Shown here in pieces: positions 24,555-34,245 of a stretch of 64,000 bases of DNA (position 1 is the first letter of the stretch; every line of letters begins with the position of its first letter). The stretch comes from WHSW01 sp963705955 (GTDB lineage Bacteria; Actinomycetota; Thermoleophilia; Solirubrobacterales; 70-9), in the NCBI GenBank assembly GCA_963705955.1, contig CAVPLH010000009.1:48801-112800 (forward strand). Direction: 5' to 3'. Both the position numbers and the translations under genes were made by a program. The notes below the pieces were generated by a model. The model had not been told where the DNA came from, did no database searches, and saw nothing but the letters and a program-made list of their open reading frames with translations.

Positions 24555-25994
24555 TTGACCGCGATCGGAAGCCCGGACAACCCGCTGCGCGCCGCGATCG
24601 TCGGCTCCGGCCCGGCGGGGTTCTATGCGGCCGAGCACCTGCTGAAGCCCGAGTCGACCACCGTCGAGGTCGACATGTTCGACCGCCTGCCGACGCCGTT
24701 CGGCCTCGTCCGCGCCGGCGTCGCCCCCGACCATCCGAAGATCAAGTCGGTGATCCGCGTCTATGAGCGGACCGCGGCCCGCGAGGGCTTTCGCTTCTTC
24801 GGCAACGTCGAGATCGGCCGCGAGGTCACCGTGCCCGAGCTCGCCGACCGTTACCACGCCGTCATCCACGCCTACGGCGCCGCAACCGATCGCCGGCTCG
24901 GGATCGCCGGCGAGGACCTGCCCGGATCGCACGCGGCGACCGAGTTCGTCAACTGGTACAACGCCCACCCCGACTTCGCCGACCACGAGTTCGACCTCTC
25001 GAGCAAGCGCGCGGTCGTGATCGGCAACGGCAACGTCGCCGCCGACGTCGCCAGGATGCTGGCACTGCCCGCCGCGGAGCTCGACGTCACCGACACCGCC
25101 GACCACGCGATCGGTGCGCTCGCCGGGTCGGGGGTCGAGGAGATAGTGATCCTCGGGCGCCGCGGGCCGGCGCAGGCGGCGTTCACGAACCCCGAGGTAC
25201 GCGAGCTCGGCGAGCTGACCGACGCCGACATCGTCATCGATCCGGCCGAGATGGAGCTCGACGAGGCGAGCCGCGAGTACGTCGAGTCCGAGGATTGCGA
25301 TCCGACCCAGCGCCGCAACGTCGAGATCTTCACAGAGTTCTCGAAGCGCCCGGCGACGGGCAAGCCGAAGCGGGTCGTGATGCGCTTCTGCCGCTCGCCG
25401 GTCGAGATCAAGGGCTCAAACCGCGTCGAGAGCATCGTGATCGGCCGCAACGAGCTCTATCGCGACGATTCAGGCGCGATCCGCGCCCGCGACACGGGCG
25501 AGCGCGAGGAGCTCGAATGCGGGCTCGTCCTGCGCTCGATCGGCTACAAGGGAGTTCCACTCGAGGGGTTGCCGTTCGATCACCGGCAGGGCGTGATCCC
25601 GAACGATTCCGGTCGGGTCAACGACCCCGAGAGCGGCGCCCAGGTCCCCGGCCACTATGCGGTCGGCTGGATCAAGCGCGGCCCTTCGGGCGTGATCGGG
25701 ACGAACAAGAAGGACGCCTTGGACACCGTGAAGTCGATCTTCGAGGACCTCGACGCGGGCAGGATCGGAGAGAGGCCCGTCGAGGACGTGGGCGGCGACG
25801 GGCCGGCGGGCGTCGTTCCGATCGCGGAGTTGCTCGCCGAGCGCGGCGCAGACCACGTCACCTACCTCGGCTGGCAGGCGATCGACCGGGCCGAGGTCGC
25901 GGCCGGCGAGCCGCACGGCCGCCCGCGGATCAAGTTCTGCAAGGTCGAGGAGATGGTCCACCACTCGCGCCAGGCCGACTCGGTCACGAACTGA
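24555..25994 (+). CDS. ferredoxin-NADP+ reductase, adrenodoxin reductase family (FprA-like)
   Basis: 479 residues. FAD-binding GSGPAGFYAAEHLL (from residue 14), the DRLPTPFGLVRAGVAPDHP segment typical of the family, NADP-binding VIGNGNVAADVARML, the GRRGPAQAAFT motif and the C-terminal PGHYAVGWIKRGPSGVIGTNK block (split here) are all present. The enzyme passes electrons between NADPH and ferredoxin. I chose TTG 24555 over TTG 24519 because it gives the usual short N-terminus; there is no ribosome site before it, so the transcript may be leaderless. Its last residues lead into the repeat region. Confidence 0.9.
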   Translation: MTAIGSPDNPLRAAIVGSGPAGFYAAEHLLKPESTTVEVDMFDRLPTPFGLVRAGVAPDHPKIKSVIRVYERTAAREGFRFFGNVEIGREVTVPELADRYHAVIHAYGAATDRRLGIAGEDLPGSHAATEFVNWYNAHPDFADHEFDLSSKRAVVIGNGNVAADVARMLALPAAELDVTDTADHAIGALAGSGVEEIVILGRRGPAQAAFTNPEVRELGELTDADIVIDPAEMELDEASREYVESEDCDPTQRRNVEIFTEFSKRPATGKPKRVVMRFCRSPVEIKGSNRVESIVIGRNELYRDDSGAIRARDTGEREELECGLVLRSIGYKGVPLEGLPFDHRQGVIPNDSGRVNDPESGAQVPGHYAVGWIKRGPSGVIGTNKKDALDTVKSIFEDLDAGRIGERPVEDVGGDGPAGVVPIAELLAERGADHVTYLGWQAIDRAEVAAGEPHGRPRIKFCKVEEMVHHSRQADSVTN

Positions 25995-26176
25995 TCGCGC
26001 TTCGCGACGCCGACGCGACCTCCCAGCCCCAACTCTCGCGCCGGGCTTGAAGCTCCGGACGGCAGCGGCCACCCTGGCCGAGATGGCGGCGAAACATCGA
26101 AAGCATCGACGCAGGGCGGCACCGCGGGCCGAGCCGCCCAAGGGTCGAGAGCCTCACCCTGATCCGCCCACCACCC

Positions 26177-26308
26177 GAGAGGGTGAGGTTGGCGGCGATA
26201 GCCGCCGGGAAGGTCACCGCGTTGCGTGCGCGCGGCGAGAGGGTGAGGTTGGGGGCGATAGCCGCCGGGAAGGTCGCCGCGTTGGGGCTCGGGGGCGAGA
26301 GGGTGAGG
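26177..26308. repeat. 60-base tandem repeat, 2.2 copies
   Basis: Copies start at 26177, 26237 and 26297 (the third is partial), exactly 60 bases apart, each beginning GAGAGGGTGAGG. The first two full units also share a GGCGATAGCCGCCGGGAAGGT segment (given here as GGCGATAGCC and GCCGGGAAGGT) that can fold into a small hairpin. A reversed CCTCACCCT at 26152-26160 pairs with AGGGTGAGG of the first unit (26180-26188) around a 19-base loop and could end the ferredoxin reductase message. No convincing gene was found in 25995-26347. Confidence 0.8.
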
Positions 26309-26347
26309 ATCGCGGCCTCGTGGGGCCGAGGTGACCGGGGGCGGCGG

Positions 26348-27262
26348 GTGACCTCCGGCGGAGTCGATCCAGCCGGTGTGATCGCGGGGCGCCAGCGAGG
26401 AGTGGTGACCCGCGCCCAACTGCGCGCGGCCGGCCTCAGCGTCGAGGCGATCGACCGCCGGCTTCGGGCCGGGCGTCTCCATCGGGTTCACCGAGGCGTG
26501 TATCTCGTCGGTCACGGGGTGTTCCCGCCCCACGCCAGGGAGCTCGCCGCGCTGCTGGCGTGCGGGCGGGGCGCGGTGCTCAGCCACCTCACCGCGGCGG
26601 CGCTGTGGCGGAGTCGTCGGCGGGCTGCCGGAGGTGGTCGACGTCACGGTCCGCCACCGCGCCCGCCGACAACGCGGCGGCATTCGGATCCACCGCACGA
26701 GCCGGCTCGACCGTGGCGAGCTCCGGGTCCGCGACGCAATGCCGGTGACCGCACCGGAGCGGACGATCCTCGACCTCGCCTCGATGCTGCCGGCGCGCGA
26801 TCTGGCGCGAGCCGTCGACGAGGCGCGCGCCCTCGGCCTCGCCGCCCCGGAGAGGCTGCCGATCGCTCGTCGTCCGTGCGCCGCGCCGTCGGGGGGCGGC
26901 GAGGCTCCGGGCTCTGCTCGACGCCGAGCGCGAGCCTGCGCTGACCCGCTCGGAGACCGAGCGACGCATGGTCGACCTGATCGAGCGCGGTGGACTGCCA
27001 CGGCCGCGGATCAACGGCCGCGTCGCGGGCCACGAGGTCGACGCTCCACAGGCCCGGGGTCGACCTGGTCGTCGAGGTCGACGGGTACGCATTTCACTCT
27101 CACCCGGCCGACTTCGAACGCGACCACTGGCGCGAGCAGGATCTCGCCGCCGCGGGAATGCGGATCTCGCGAGTCAGCCGGCGACAGCTGGTCGAGGAGC
27201 CGGAGGCTGTCCTCGTCCGCCTCGCTCGCGCTCTCGATGCACGACGGCACGCCGATCCGTGA
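26348..27262 (+). pseudogene. AbiEi-type antitoxin domain / DUF559 endonuclease-like gene, frame broken three times
   Basis: Four consecutive pieces in rotating frames make one recognisable protein. Piece 1 (from GTG 26348) is the AbiEi-like winged-helix part: GRQRGVVTRAQLRAAGLS, HRVHRGVYLVG, LLACGRGAVLSHLTAAALW. Piece 2 carries RGGIRIHRTSRL and TAPERTILDLAS. Piece 3 has ETERRMVDLIERGGLPRPRING. Piece 4 is the DUF559/Vsr-like nuclease core: VDLVVEVDGYAFHSH, FERDHWREQDL, ending at 27262. The span is 915 bases, 304 codons plus exactly three extra bases, so three one-base insertions explain it. In similar proteins the Glu/Asp of VEVDGY and the following His are part of a PD-(D/E)XK-like site. Confidence 0.75.
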
Positions 27263-27297
27263 CCCCGATCCTGCGCCGTGTGCTGTAGTCCCCCTGG

Positions 27298-27534
27298 ATG
27301 GCCGATCTCGAGGAACTGCGGCGGTTGATCGAGGAGGCGCTGCCCGGCGCCGAGGTCGAGCTGCTCGACGAGGGTGGCGGCGACCATCTGCGGGCGATCG
27401 TCGCCGCCCCGCAGTTCGACTCGATGAAGCGGATCGATCAGCACCGCGCCGTCCGCGCGGCGGTTCGGGCGCGGTTCGATGACGGCTCCATCCATGCGCT
27501 GTCGATCGAGACGACGGTTCTCGGGTCGGGCTGA
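27298..27534 (+). CDS. BolA/IbaG family protein
   Basis: 78 residues, typical BolA size, with LRRLIEEALPGAEVEL at the start, a FDSMKRIDQHRAVRAAV helix holding the conserved RxxxH-type pattern (His at residue 49), and the closing IHALSIET strand. BolA proteins bind [2Fe-2S] clusters together with CGFS glutaredoxins and influence cluster delivery. The neighbour 50 bases downstream is exactly such a glutaredoxin, a classic partnership. A usable start is ATG 27298. Confidence 0.88.
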   Translation: MADLEELRRLIEEALPGAEVELLDEGGGDHLRAIVAAPQFDSMKRIDQHRAVRAAVRARFDDGSIHALSIETTVLGSG

Positions 27535-27584
27535 GCTACCCCCGCGGACCCGAGGACGGTCGGCAGCTTCGCTACTCTGGCCTC

Positions 27585-27989
27585 ATGGCATCCGATCCCT
27601 CCCTCAAGCAGCAGGTCGAGCAGGCGATCACCGAGAACGAGGTGCTCCTGTTCATGAAGGGCACCCCCGAAGCACCGCGATGCGGCTTCTCGTTGCGCGT
27701 CGTCGGCATCCTCGACCAGCTCGGGGTCGACTACGGAGCGATCGACGTGCTCCCCGCGCTGCAACCGTTGCGCGAGGTGACGGGCGAGCTTCACGACTGG
27801 CACACGTTCCCGCAGCTCTACGTCAAGGGCGAGCTGGTCGGCGGCTGCGACATCGTCGAGGAGCTGTTCGGGACGGGCGAGCTGGCCGAGATGCTCGACC
27901 TCGAGCAGCCGACGGACGCGACCGTCCCCGAAGCCGAGCGGATCCTCCCCGGCGGGTCGCAGACGAGCCCGCCGATGCAGCTCGGCTGA
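27585..27989 (+). CDS. monothiol CGFS glutaredoxin (Grx4/GrxD type)
   Basis: 134 residues. The active site is CGFS with Cys33, preceded by VLLFMKGTPEAPR; the TFPQLYVKGELVGGCDIVEEL region (split here) carries the TFPQ cis-proline motif and the GGCD glutathione-binding residues. CGFS glutaredoxins hold a glutathione-bridged [2Fe-2S] cluster and pass it on to BolA or to target proteins. Actinobacteria generally use mycothiol, so the bridging thiol may differ. A 25-residue acidic tail lies beyond the family's normal end. It directly follows the BolA gene. Confidence 0.9.
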   Translation: MASDPSLKQQVEQAITENEVLLFMKGTPEAPRCGFSLRVVGILDQLGVDYGAIDVLPALQPLREVTGELHDWHTFPQLYVKGELVGGCDIVEELFGTGELAEMLDLEQPTDATVPEAERILPGGSQTSPPMQLG

Positions 27990-27999
27990 GCGCAGCCGC

Positions 28000-29901
<1,902 letters not shown>

Positions 29902-29987
29902 TTCCCCTCCGGTTGTCCCACGTGAGACGTGGGTCGAGTCCTAACGAGGCGGGCCCGAAACGGGTCCGCGGTGAAGAGCCGGTGGCT

Positions 29988-30356
29988 CTACACGCTCGCC
30001 GCCTGCTCGGCGGCGTCCTCGCGGACCTGGAACGACGAGCCGCAACCACAGGCGGCGACGACGTTGGGGTTGTTGACCGTGAACCCGGCGCCCTGGAGGC
30101 CGTCGACGTAGTCGACCTCGGAGCCGAAAACGAACTGCATGCTCGGCTTGTCGACGATCACCGAGACACCGTTGTGCTCGAAGACGTAATCGTCGTCCTT
30201 CGGGGCGTCGAGCGCGAGCGCGTACTGAAAGCCCGAACATCCGCCACCGCGCACCGCGACCCGCAGAGCCTGGTCGGCCTCGCCGGCCGCGACGAGGTCG
30301 CGGATCTTCTCCGCGGCCGTTTCGGTGAGGGTCACTGCTGACTCTGGCGTATTCAT
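29988..30356 (-). CDS. A-type iron-sulfur carrier (ErpA/IscA/SufA-like)
   Basis: 122 residues with the three conserved cysteines of the HesB family: Cys40 in RGGGCSGFQY and Cys103/Cys105 in AACGCGSSF. The protein receives iron-sulfur clusters and inserts them into apo-enzymes. The N-terminus LTETAAEKIRDLV is typical. The first base of the start codon is 30356. It lies between the ABC-F gene and the GST_N-like gene and, with BolA and glutaredoxin 2 kb away, makes this a small iron-sulfur neighbourhood. I cannot tell ErpA from SufA or IscA by sequence alone. Confidence 0.9.
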   Translation of the reverse strand: MNTPESAVTLTETAAEKIRDLVAAGEADQALRVAVRGGGCSGFQYALALDAPKDDDYVFEHNGVSVIVDKPSMQFVFGSEVDYVDGLQGAGFTVNNPNVVAACGCGSSFQVREDAAEQAASV

Positions 30357-30378
30357 CGCTTCACATTCTAAAGCACGA

Positions 30379-30685
30379 TCACGTCCGAACGGAATACTTG
30401 TGGTCGAGGTACTGCAGGATCCGCTTCGAGTCGCAGATCACCTCGTCGCCGTCGACGAGGACGGGGACCCGCCGCTGGCGGGTCAGCTCCTCGATCTCGG
30501 GACGGGCCGAGCGCTTGTACGGCACGCGGCGCGTCCGGTGCGTGAGCTCGAGCTTGCCGAGGCGCCGCTCGACCGCCCCGCACGGGCAGAGGACGTTGGT
30601 CGGGGTCGGACAGCGGTAGAGGACGAGCTCGGCGTTCGCGGCCGCGCGGCTTCGCGCGCCTCGCGCCGCGTCCCGGGAGCTTCAC
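30379..30685 (-). pseudogene. GST N-terminal/glutaredoxin-like thiol protein, one frame change
   Basis: Read from 30640 down, the frame is unmistakable: LVLYRCPTPTNVLCPCGAVE carries a CPCG redox-like site, followed by RRVPVLVDGDEVICDSKRI (substrate-binding VPVL and DSKRI turns) and QYLDHKYS. It ends at TGA 30379. No ATG, GTG or TTG exists in that frame. GTG 30685, which overlaps the epimerase stop as GTGA, is in frame for the first 15 codons; dropping one base near 30636-30645 joins them. The span is 307 bases, 102 codons plus one, consistent with a single inserted base. Function: probably a small thiol transferase or disulfide reductase. Confidence 0.65.
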
Positions 30686-31740
30686 GCGCCCACCATCCGC
30701 CGCGCCGCCCGGGCGGCGCCGCCGATCGCCCTCAGCGCCAGCTGCTCGGGCCCGGGGCCCCGCCGACGGTGCTCGCCGAGCTCGGCGAGCTGCCAGTTGA
30801 CCGCGTCCTCGAGCGTCTGCTCGTGGGGGCGCGGCGCGAAGCCGAGTTGCTTGCGCGCCTTGGTGTTCCGGTACGTCCACCAGATCGAGGCCGAGCGGAC
30901 CTCATCGGGGGAGATCGGGACCGGCAGACGTAGCCGAGCCGCCGCCTCGACGCCGGTCGCCGCCAGCGACGCCGGCAGCTTCACCGGCGGTGGCGGGACG
31001 CCGGCGAGCCGCGACAGATCCGCGAACAGCCGGTCGAGGGTGAAATTGCGACCGGCGAGGATGTAGCGCTCCCCGACGTCGCCCTTCTCGTCGGCGAGCA
31101 GCTGGCCTGCTGCGACGTCGCGTACGTCAACGATGTTGAGGCCGCCGTCGACGTAGGCGGGGATCCGGCGCAGGCAGAAGCGCCGCACCAATCCCATCGA
31201 CGTCCGCGTCGGGTCGTCGGGCCCGAGCACGAACGACGGGTTGACGATCACGACGGGGAGCCCGTGGGCCGCGAGACGGAACGCCTCGAGCTCGGCCTCG
31301 TGCTTGGAGTTGACGTATGCGATGCCGAGGTGGCCGATCTCGAACGGCGTCTTCTCGTCCGCGGTGCCCTTCGGCTTCGCCGCTCCGATCGCGCCGACCG
31401 TCGAGGTGTGGATCAGTCGCCCGACCTTCGCCTCGAGGGCCTCCTCGAAGACGATCCTGGCCCCCCGCAGGTTGGCGTCGAATACCGCATCGCGGTCGGC
31501 GGCGCGCAGCGACGTCCTCCCGGCGACATGGAAGACGCGATCGACGTCGCGCATCGCCCGCCGCACGGCGCGGCGGTCGGTGATCTCGCCGGTCGCCCGC
31601 TCGAACTCGATCTCGGCGAGTGGTTCGAGCCGGGCGTCGCGCCGCGCGAACAGCCGGATCTCGTCGCCGCGCTCGGCGAGCGCGCGCACCAGGTGCGAGC
31701 CGAGGAAGCCGCTGCCGCCGGTGACCAGTGTCTTGCCCAT
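30682..31740 (-). CDS. NAD-dependent epimerase/dehydratase (extended SDR)
   Basis: 352 residues with the Rossmann motif TGGSGFLGSHLVRAL at the start, the SDR strand VFHVAGRTSL, the STVGAIG segment holding the catalytic Ser, and YVNSKHEAE with the YxxxK pair. It resembles dihydroflavonol-4-reductase/3-beta-HSD-like enzymes acting on a hydroxyl or keto group of a hydrophobic substrate. The start is ATG 31740; upstream in-frame codons are antisense to the DegV start. It is the first of a coupled pair with the thiol protein gene, and its promoter faces the divergent DegV gene. Confidence 0.85.
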   Translation of the reverse strand: MGKTLVTGGSGFLGSHLVRALAERGDEIRLFARRDARLEPLAEIEFERATGEITDRRAVRRAMRDVDRVFHVAGRTSLRAADRDAVFDANLRGARIVFEEALEAKVGRLIHTSTVGAIGAAKPKGTADEKTPFEIGHLGIAYVNSKHEAELEAFRLAAHGLPVVIVNPSFVLGPDDPTRTSMGLVRRFCLRRIPAYVDGGLNIVDVRDVAAGQLLADEKGDVGERYILAGRNFTLDRLFADLSRLAGVPPPPVKLPASLAATGVEAAARLRLPVPISPDEVRSASIWWTYRNTKARKQLGFAPRPHEQTLEDAVNWQLAELGEHRRRGPGPEQLALRAIGGAARAARRMVGA

Positions 31741-31798
31741 CGGGCGGGATCCTAGAGCGCCGTGCTCGGGCTGCAGGCGAACTGATAAGACCCTTGCC

Positions 31799-32740
31799 GT
31801 GGCCACCGCGATTGTCACCGACAGCACCAGCTACCTGCCGCCGGAGCTGCTCGCCGAGCACGAGGTCGCGCAGGTCAGCCTCTACGTGACGCTCGACGGC
31901 GCGCAGCGTACGGAGGCCGAGATCGAGCCGTCCTCCTACGACGAGTTCTACGCGCGCCTGCGCGCCAGCGACCAGGGCGCGACCACCTCGCAGCCGTCGG
32001 TCGGTGACTTCATCTCGGTCTACGAGCCGCTCCTCTCCGCGGGCCGCGAGATCGTCTCGATCCACATCTCCGCCGGCATCTCCGGCACCTGCGAGGCGGC
32101 GCGCCAGGCCCGTCAGCAGCTGATCGACAGCGGAGCGGGCGGCGAGCGGGTCGAAGTATGGGACAGCCGCTCGAGCGCCGGCGGCCTCGGGATGATGGTC
32201 CTGGTCGCGGCCCGAGCCGCCGCGGCGGGCCAGTCGGCGGCGGAGATCGTCGCCGCGGTCGAGCGGGCCCGCGAGAGCCTGAAGCTGTGGTTCGCCGTCG
32301 ACACGCTCGAGTACCTGCGCAAGGGCGGCCGGATCGGCGCCGCGCGCGCCCTGCTCGGCTCGGCGCTGCAGGTGAAGCCGATCCTCACGCTCGGCGAGGA
32401 GATCTCCCCCGTGGAGCGGGTGCGGACCCGGCGGCGGGCGTTCGAGCGGATGGTCGAGTTCGCCCGCGAGCTCGACCGCGACGGTGCCGGAGCCTGGGTC
32501 GTCCAGCACATCCAGGACCCCGACCGCGCCCGCCACCTCGTCGACGAGTGCCGCCAGATCTTCGGCTCAGAGCCGGTCTTCGTCTCCGAGATCGGGCCCG
32601 TGCTCGGAGCCCACACCGGACCCGGCCTGCTCGGCGTCGGCGGTCTCGACGCCGAGTTGCTCGGCTGCAGCAGGACACCTAGCGGCGGCGGAGAGCCATC
32701 AGCCCGCCGATCGCAAATCCGGCGATCGCGGCGCCGATGA
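31799..32740 (+). CDS. DegV family fatty-acid-binding protein
   Basis: About 313 residues from GTG 31799. The family begins with TAIVTDSTSYLPPELL, has the TTSQPSVGDF pocket motif with its lipid-carboxylate-contacting Ser/Thr, HISAGISGTCEAA and the C-terminal GAHTGPGLLGVG. DegV proteins bind fatty acids and can present them to fatty-acid kinases. Normal DegV length is about 280; here about 30 extra Ser/Arg-rich residues overlap the convergent DUF3618 gene by 62 bases. A TAG at 32680 in another frame makes a displaced stop possible. Confidence 0.85.
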   Translation: MATAIVTDSTSYLPPELLAEHEVAQVSLYVTLDGAQRTEAEIEPSSYDEFYARLRASDQGATTSQPSVGDFISVYEPLLSAGREIVSIHISAGISGTCEAARQARQQLIDSGAGGERVEVWDSRSSAGGLGMMVLVAARAAAAGQSAAEIVAAVERARESLKLWFAVDTLEYLRKGGRIGAARALLGSALQVKPILTLGEEISPVERVRTRRRAFERMVEFARELDRDGAGAWVVQHIQDPDRARHLVDECRQIFGSEPVFVSEIGPVLGAHTGPGLLGVGGLDAELLGCSRTPSGGGEPSARRSQIRRSRRR

Positions 32741-32951
32741 TCAGCTCGCGACGATGCTCGCGCACCTGGCGGCGCCAGTCGGTGAGCTCGGTGACCCGGT
32801 CGCGCAACGCCTCGACCGAGTGCGAGAGCTCCTGCCGCTGGGCCTCGATGTCGGCGCGGATCTGCTCCGAGGTTCGGGCGGGGGCCGGCGCCGCCTGGCG
32901 CGCCACCGGCTCGCCCGCGCCGCTCCGGTAGATCTCGGGCTCGGTGCTCAC
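32679..32951 (-). CDS. DUF3618 membrane protein
   Basis: 90 residues. The central part (RTSEQIRADIEAQRQELSHS, then VEALRDRVTELTDWRRQV) is the DUF3618 helical region with its early ExxRxxL-type spacing, followed by one transmembrane helix (IIGAAIAGFAIGGLMAL) and a short basic tail. It is thought to be an envelope-associated actinobacterial protein of unknown role. The GTG start at 32951 overlaps the holin-type gene's stop by 4 bases (GTGA), so the three small genes here are translationally coupled. Confidence 0.8.
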   Translation of the reverse strand: MSTEPEIYRSGAGEPVARQAAPAPARTSEQIRADIEAQRQELSHSVEALRDRVTELTDWRRQVREHRRELIIGAAIAGFAIGGLMALRRR

Positions 32952-33430
32952 GGTCGCGGCTCGGGTCGATCGGCCACCGGGGTCGGTGCGGGCTCGTTCG
33001 CCACCGGAGTGGTGCTCGCCTCGAGCGTCTGGCGGATCCGCTTGCCCTCCTCGATCGCGAGCTCCGGGGTCGGCGGCGAGCCGGCCTTGACCGACTTGTA
33101 GGCGATCCAGCCGGCGACGCCCGCGGTCGCGAAGAAGAGCACGGCCTCGACCAGGAAGCCGATCCAGATCGAGTCGCCGAAGAAGAGGTCGTCGAGCAGC
33201 CAGGCGATCGAGTGCATCAGCAGGATCAGCCCGAGGAAGGCGAAGACGCCCGCGGCGACACCGACCGCGGAACCGCGGAGCAGCTTGGTGACCTTCTCGG
33301 TGACCTCGGTCTTGGCGAGCTCGACCTCCTCGCGGACCAGGGTCGAGACCCGCTCGGAGACGTCGAAGACCATCTCGCCGACGGAGCGATCGTCGCCCGG
33401 CCGGGGCGGCGGATAGCCGGGATCCGTCAC
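32948..33430 (-). CDS. Act_Hol-X / phage-holin-family membrane protein
   Basis: 160 residues from GTG 33430. A soluble N-terminus (EMVFDVSERVSTLVREEVEL, then AKTEVTEKVTKL) is typical of the actinobacterial holin-X superfamily; two membrane spans follow at about residues 58-80 and 92-115. The Pro/Thr-rich tail is cytoplasmic or extracellular. Despite the name, chromosomal members are not known to lyse cells and are usually found next to DUF3618 and YtxH/DUF4235 genes, as here. GTGA overlaps occur at both ends. Confidence 0.8.
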   Translation of the reverse strand: MTDPGYPPPRPGDDRSVGEMVFDVSERVSTLVREEVELAKTEVTEKVTKLLRGSAVGVAAGVFAFLGLILLMHSIAWLLDDLFFGDSIWIGFLVEAVLFFATAGVAGWIAYKSVKAGSPPTPELAIEEGKRIRQTLEASTTPVANEPAPTPVADRPEPRP

Positions 33431-33561
33431 TCGGGCGGGTCCTCCCCGAAGACGCGCTGCCAGATGGCGGCCGAGAGCCGCATCGCGACGATGCTCGCCA
33501 GCGCACCGGTCCCGGCGACCAGGCCGGTCCACATCAACCGCTTGACGATCTCGTTGTCCAA
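33427..33561 (-). CDS. small DUF4235-like membrane protein (44 aa)
   Basis: A small reading frame from TTG 33561, preceded by GAGG at a usable spacing. It encodes one hydrophobic span (LVAGTGALASIVAM) followed by WQRVFGEDPPE, which matches the WRRVTGxEPP end of DUF4235 proteins. The stop lies in a GTGA overlap with the holin-X gene, which strongly supports translation. The family accompanies DUF3618 and holin-X in actinobacterial envelope clusters. Function unknown. At 44 residues it is roughly half the usual length, because the upstream part of the domain is short. Confidence 0.65.
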   Translation of the reverse strand: MDNEIVKRLMWTGLVAGTGALASIVAMRLSAAIWQRVFGEDPPE

Positions 33562-33627
33562 GTCGATCTACCTCGCTCGCGCGCCTACCCGCCGCGACCC
33601 CCGCAGTAAACCATCCCGGGGCGGTTT

Positions 33628-34245
33628 CTATCGGCTCGCGGTTGCGGGCCGCGTCTCGAGCCCGCCACAGATCGTCTCGACCACCATCAATCTTGCCCGG
33701 TCGAAGTCGTCGACGTCCCCGGGGATCAGCTCGAAGACCCAGCCCGAGAGCAGCTGCTCGATCGCGCCGTAGAACCACATCGACGCGAACTCGGCGTCGA
33801 TGTCGTCGCGGAAGGCGCCCGAGTCCTGCGCGCCGCGGACGATCTTCGCGATCAGGTCGTAGGCCTGGCGGATCTCGGGCAGGTGGGTGCGCCCGAACGA
33901 GTTCGCCGCCCTGGTCACCTCGACGATGATCACCTTCATCAGCTCCGGGTCGTGGCGGTAGGAGTCGATGATGAAGCCGGCGACCGCGTCGAGCTTCTCG
34001 CGCGGGGGGATCGGGCGGTTGTCGATCTCCTCGATCGCCACCAGGAGCAGCGACCAGCGCTCGGCGAAGAGCTCGTTCAGCACCTGGTCCTTGGAATCGA
34101 AGTAGTGATAGACGAGCCCGTAGGCGACGCCCGCCTCACGGGCGATGTCGGAGACGCGGCAGGCGTGAAAGCCCTGACGGGCGAAGACGCGCACCGCGGC
34201 GTCGAGGATTTGACGGCGTCGGTCGACCGGCGGTGCCTTTGCCAT
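33628..34245 (-). CDS. TetR-family transcriptional regulator
   Basis: 205 residues. The N-terminal helix-turn-helix is clear: ILDAAVRVFARQGFHACRV then SDIAREAGVAYGLVYHYFDSKDQVL. The remainder is an all-helical ligand domain (RAANSFGRTHLPEIRQAYDL and others) of the fatty-acid/FadR-like TetR kind. ATG 34245 overlaps the nitrilase-family stop as TGATG. A perfect 16-base inverted repeat at 35156-35171, just upstream of the nitrilase gene, is the best candidate for its operator, so it probably controls its own operon. Confidence 0.88.
   Translation of the reverse strand: MAKAPPVDRRRQILDAAVRVFARQGFHACRVSDIAREAGVAYGLVYHYFDSKDQVLNELFAERWSLLLVAIEEIDNRPIPPREKLDAVAGFIIDSYRHDPELMKVIIVEVTRAANSFGRTHLPEIRQAYDLIAKIVRGAQDSGAFRDDIDAEFASMWFYGAIEQLLSGWVFELIPGDVDDFDRARLMVVETICGGLETRPATASR

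Noticed and set aside
26047..26334. 95-residue frame beginning after the ferredoxin reductase
   Set aside because: Composition (His/Arg-rich, then repeats) reflects the tandem array; no domain and poor start.
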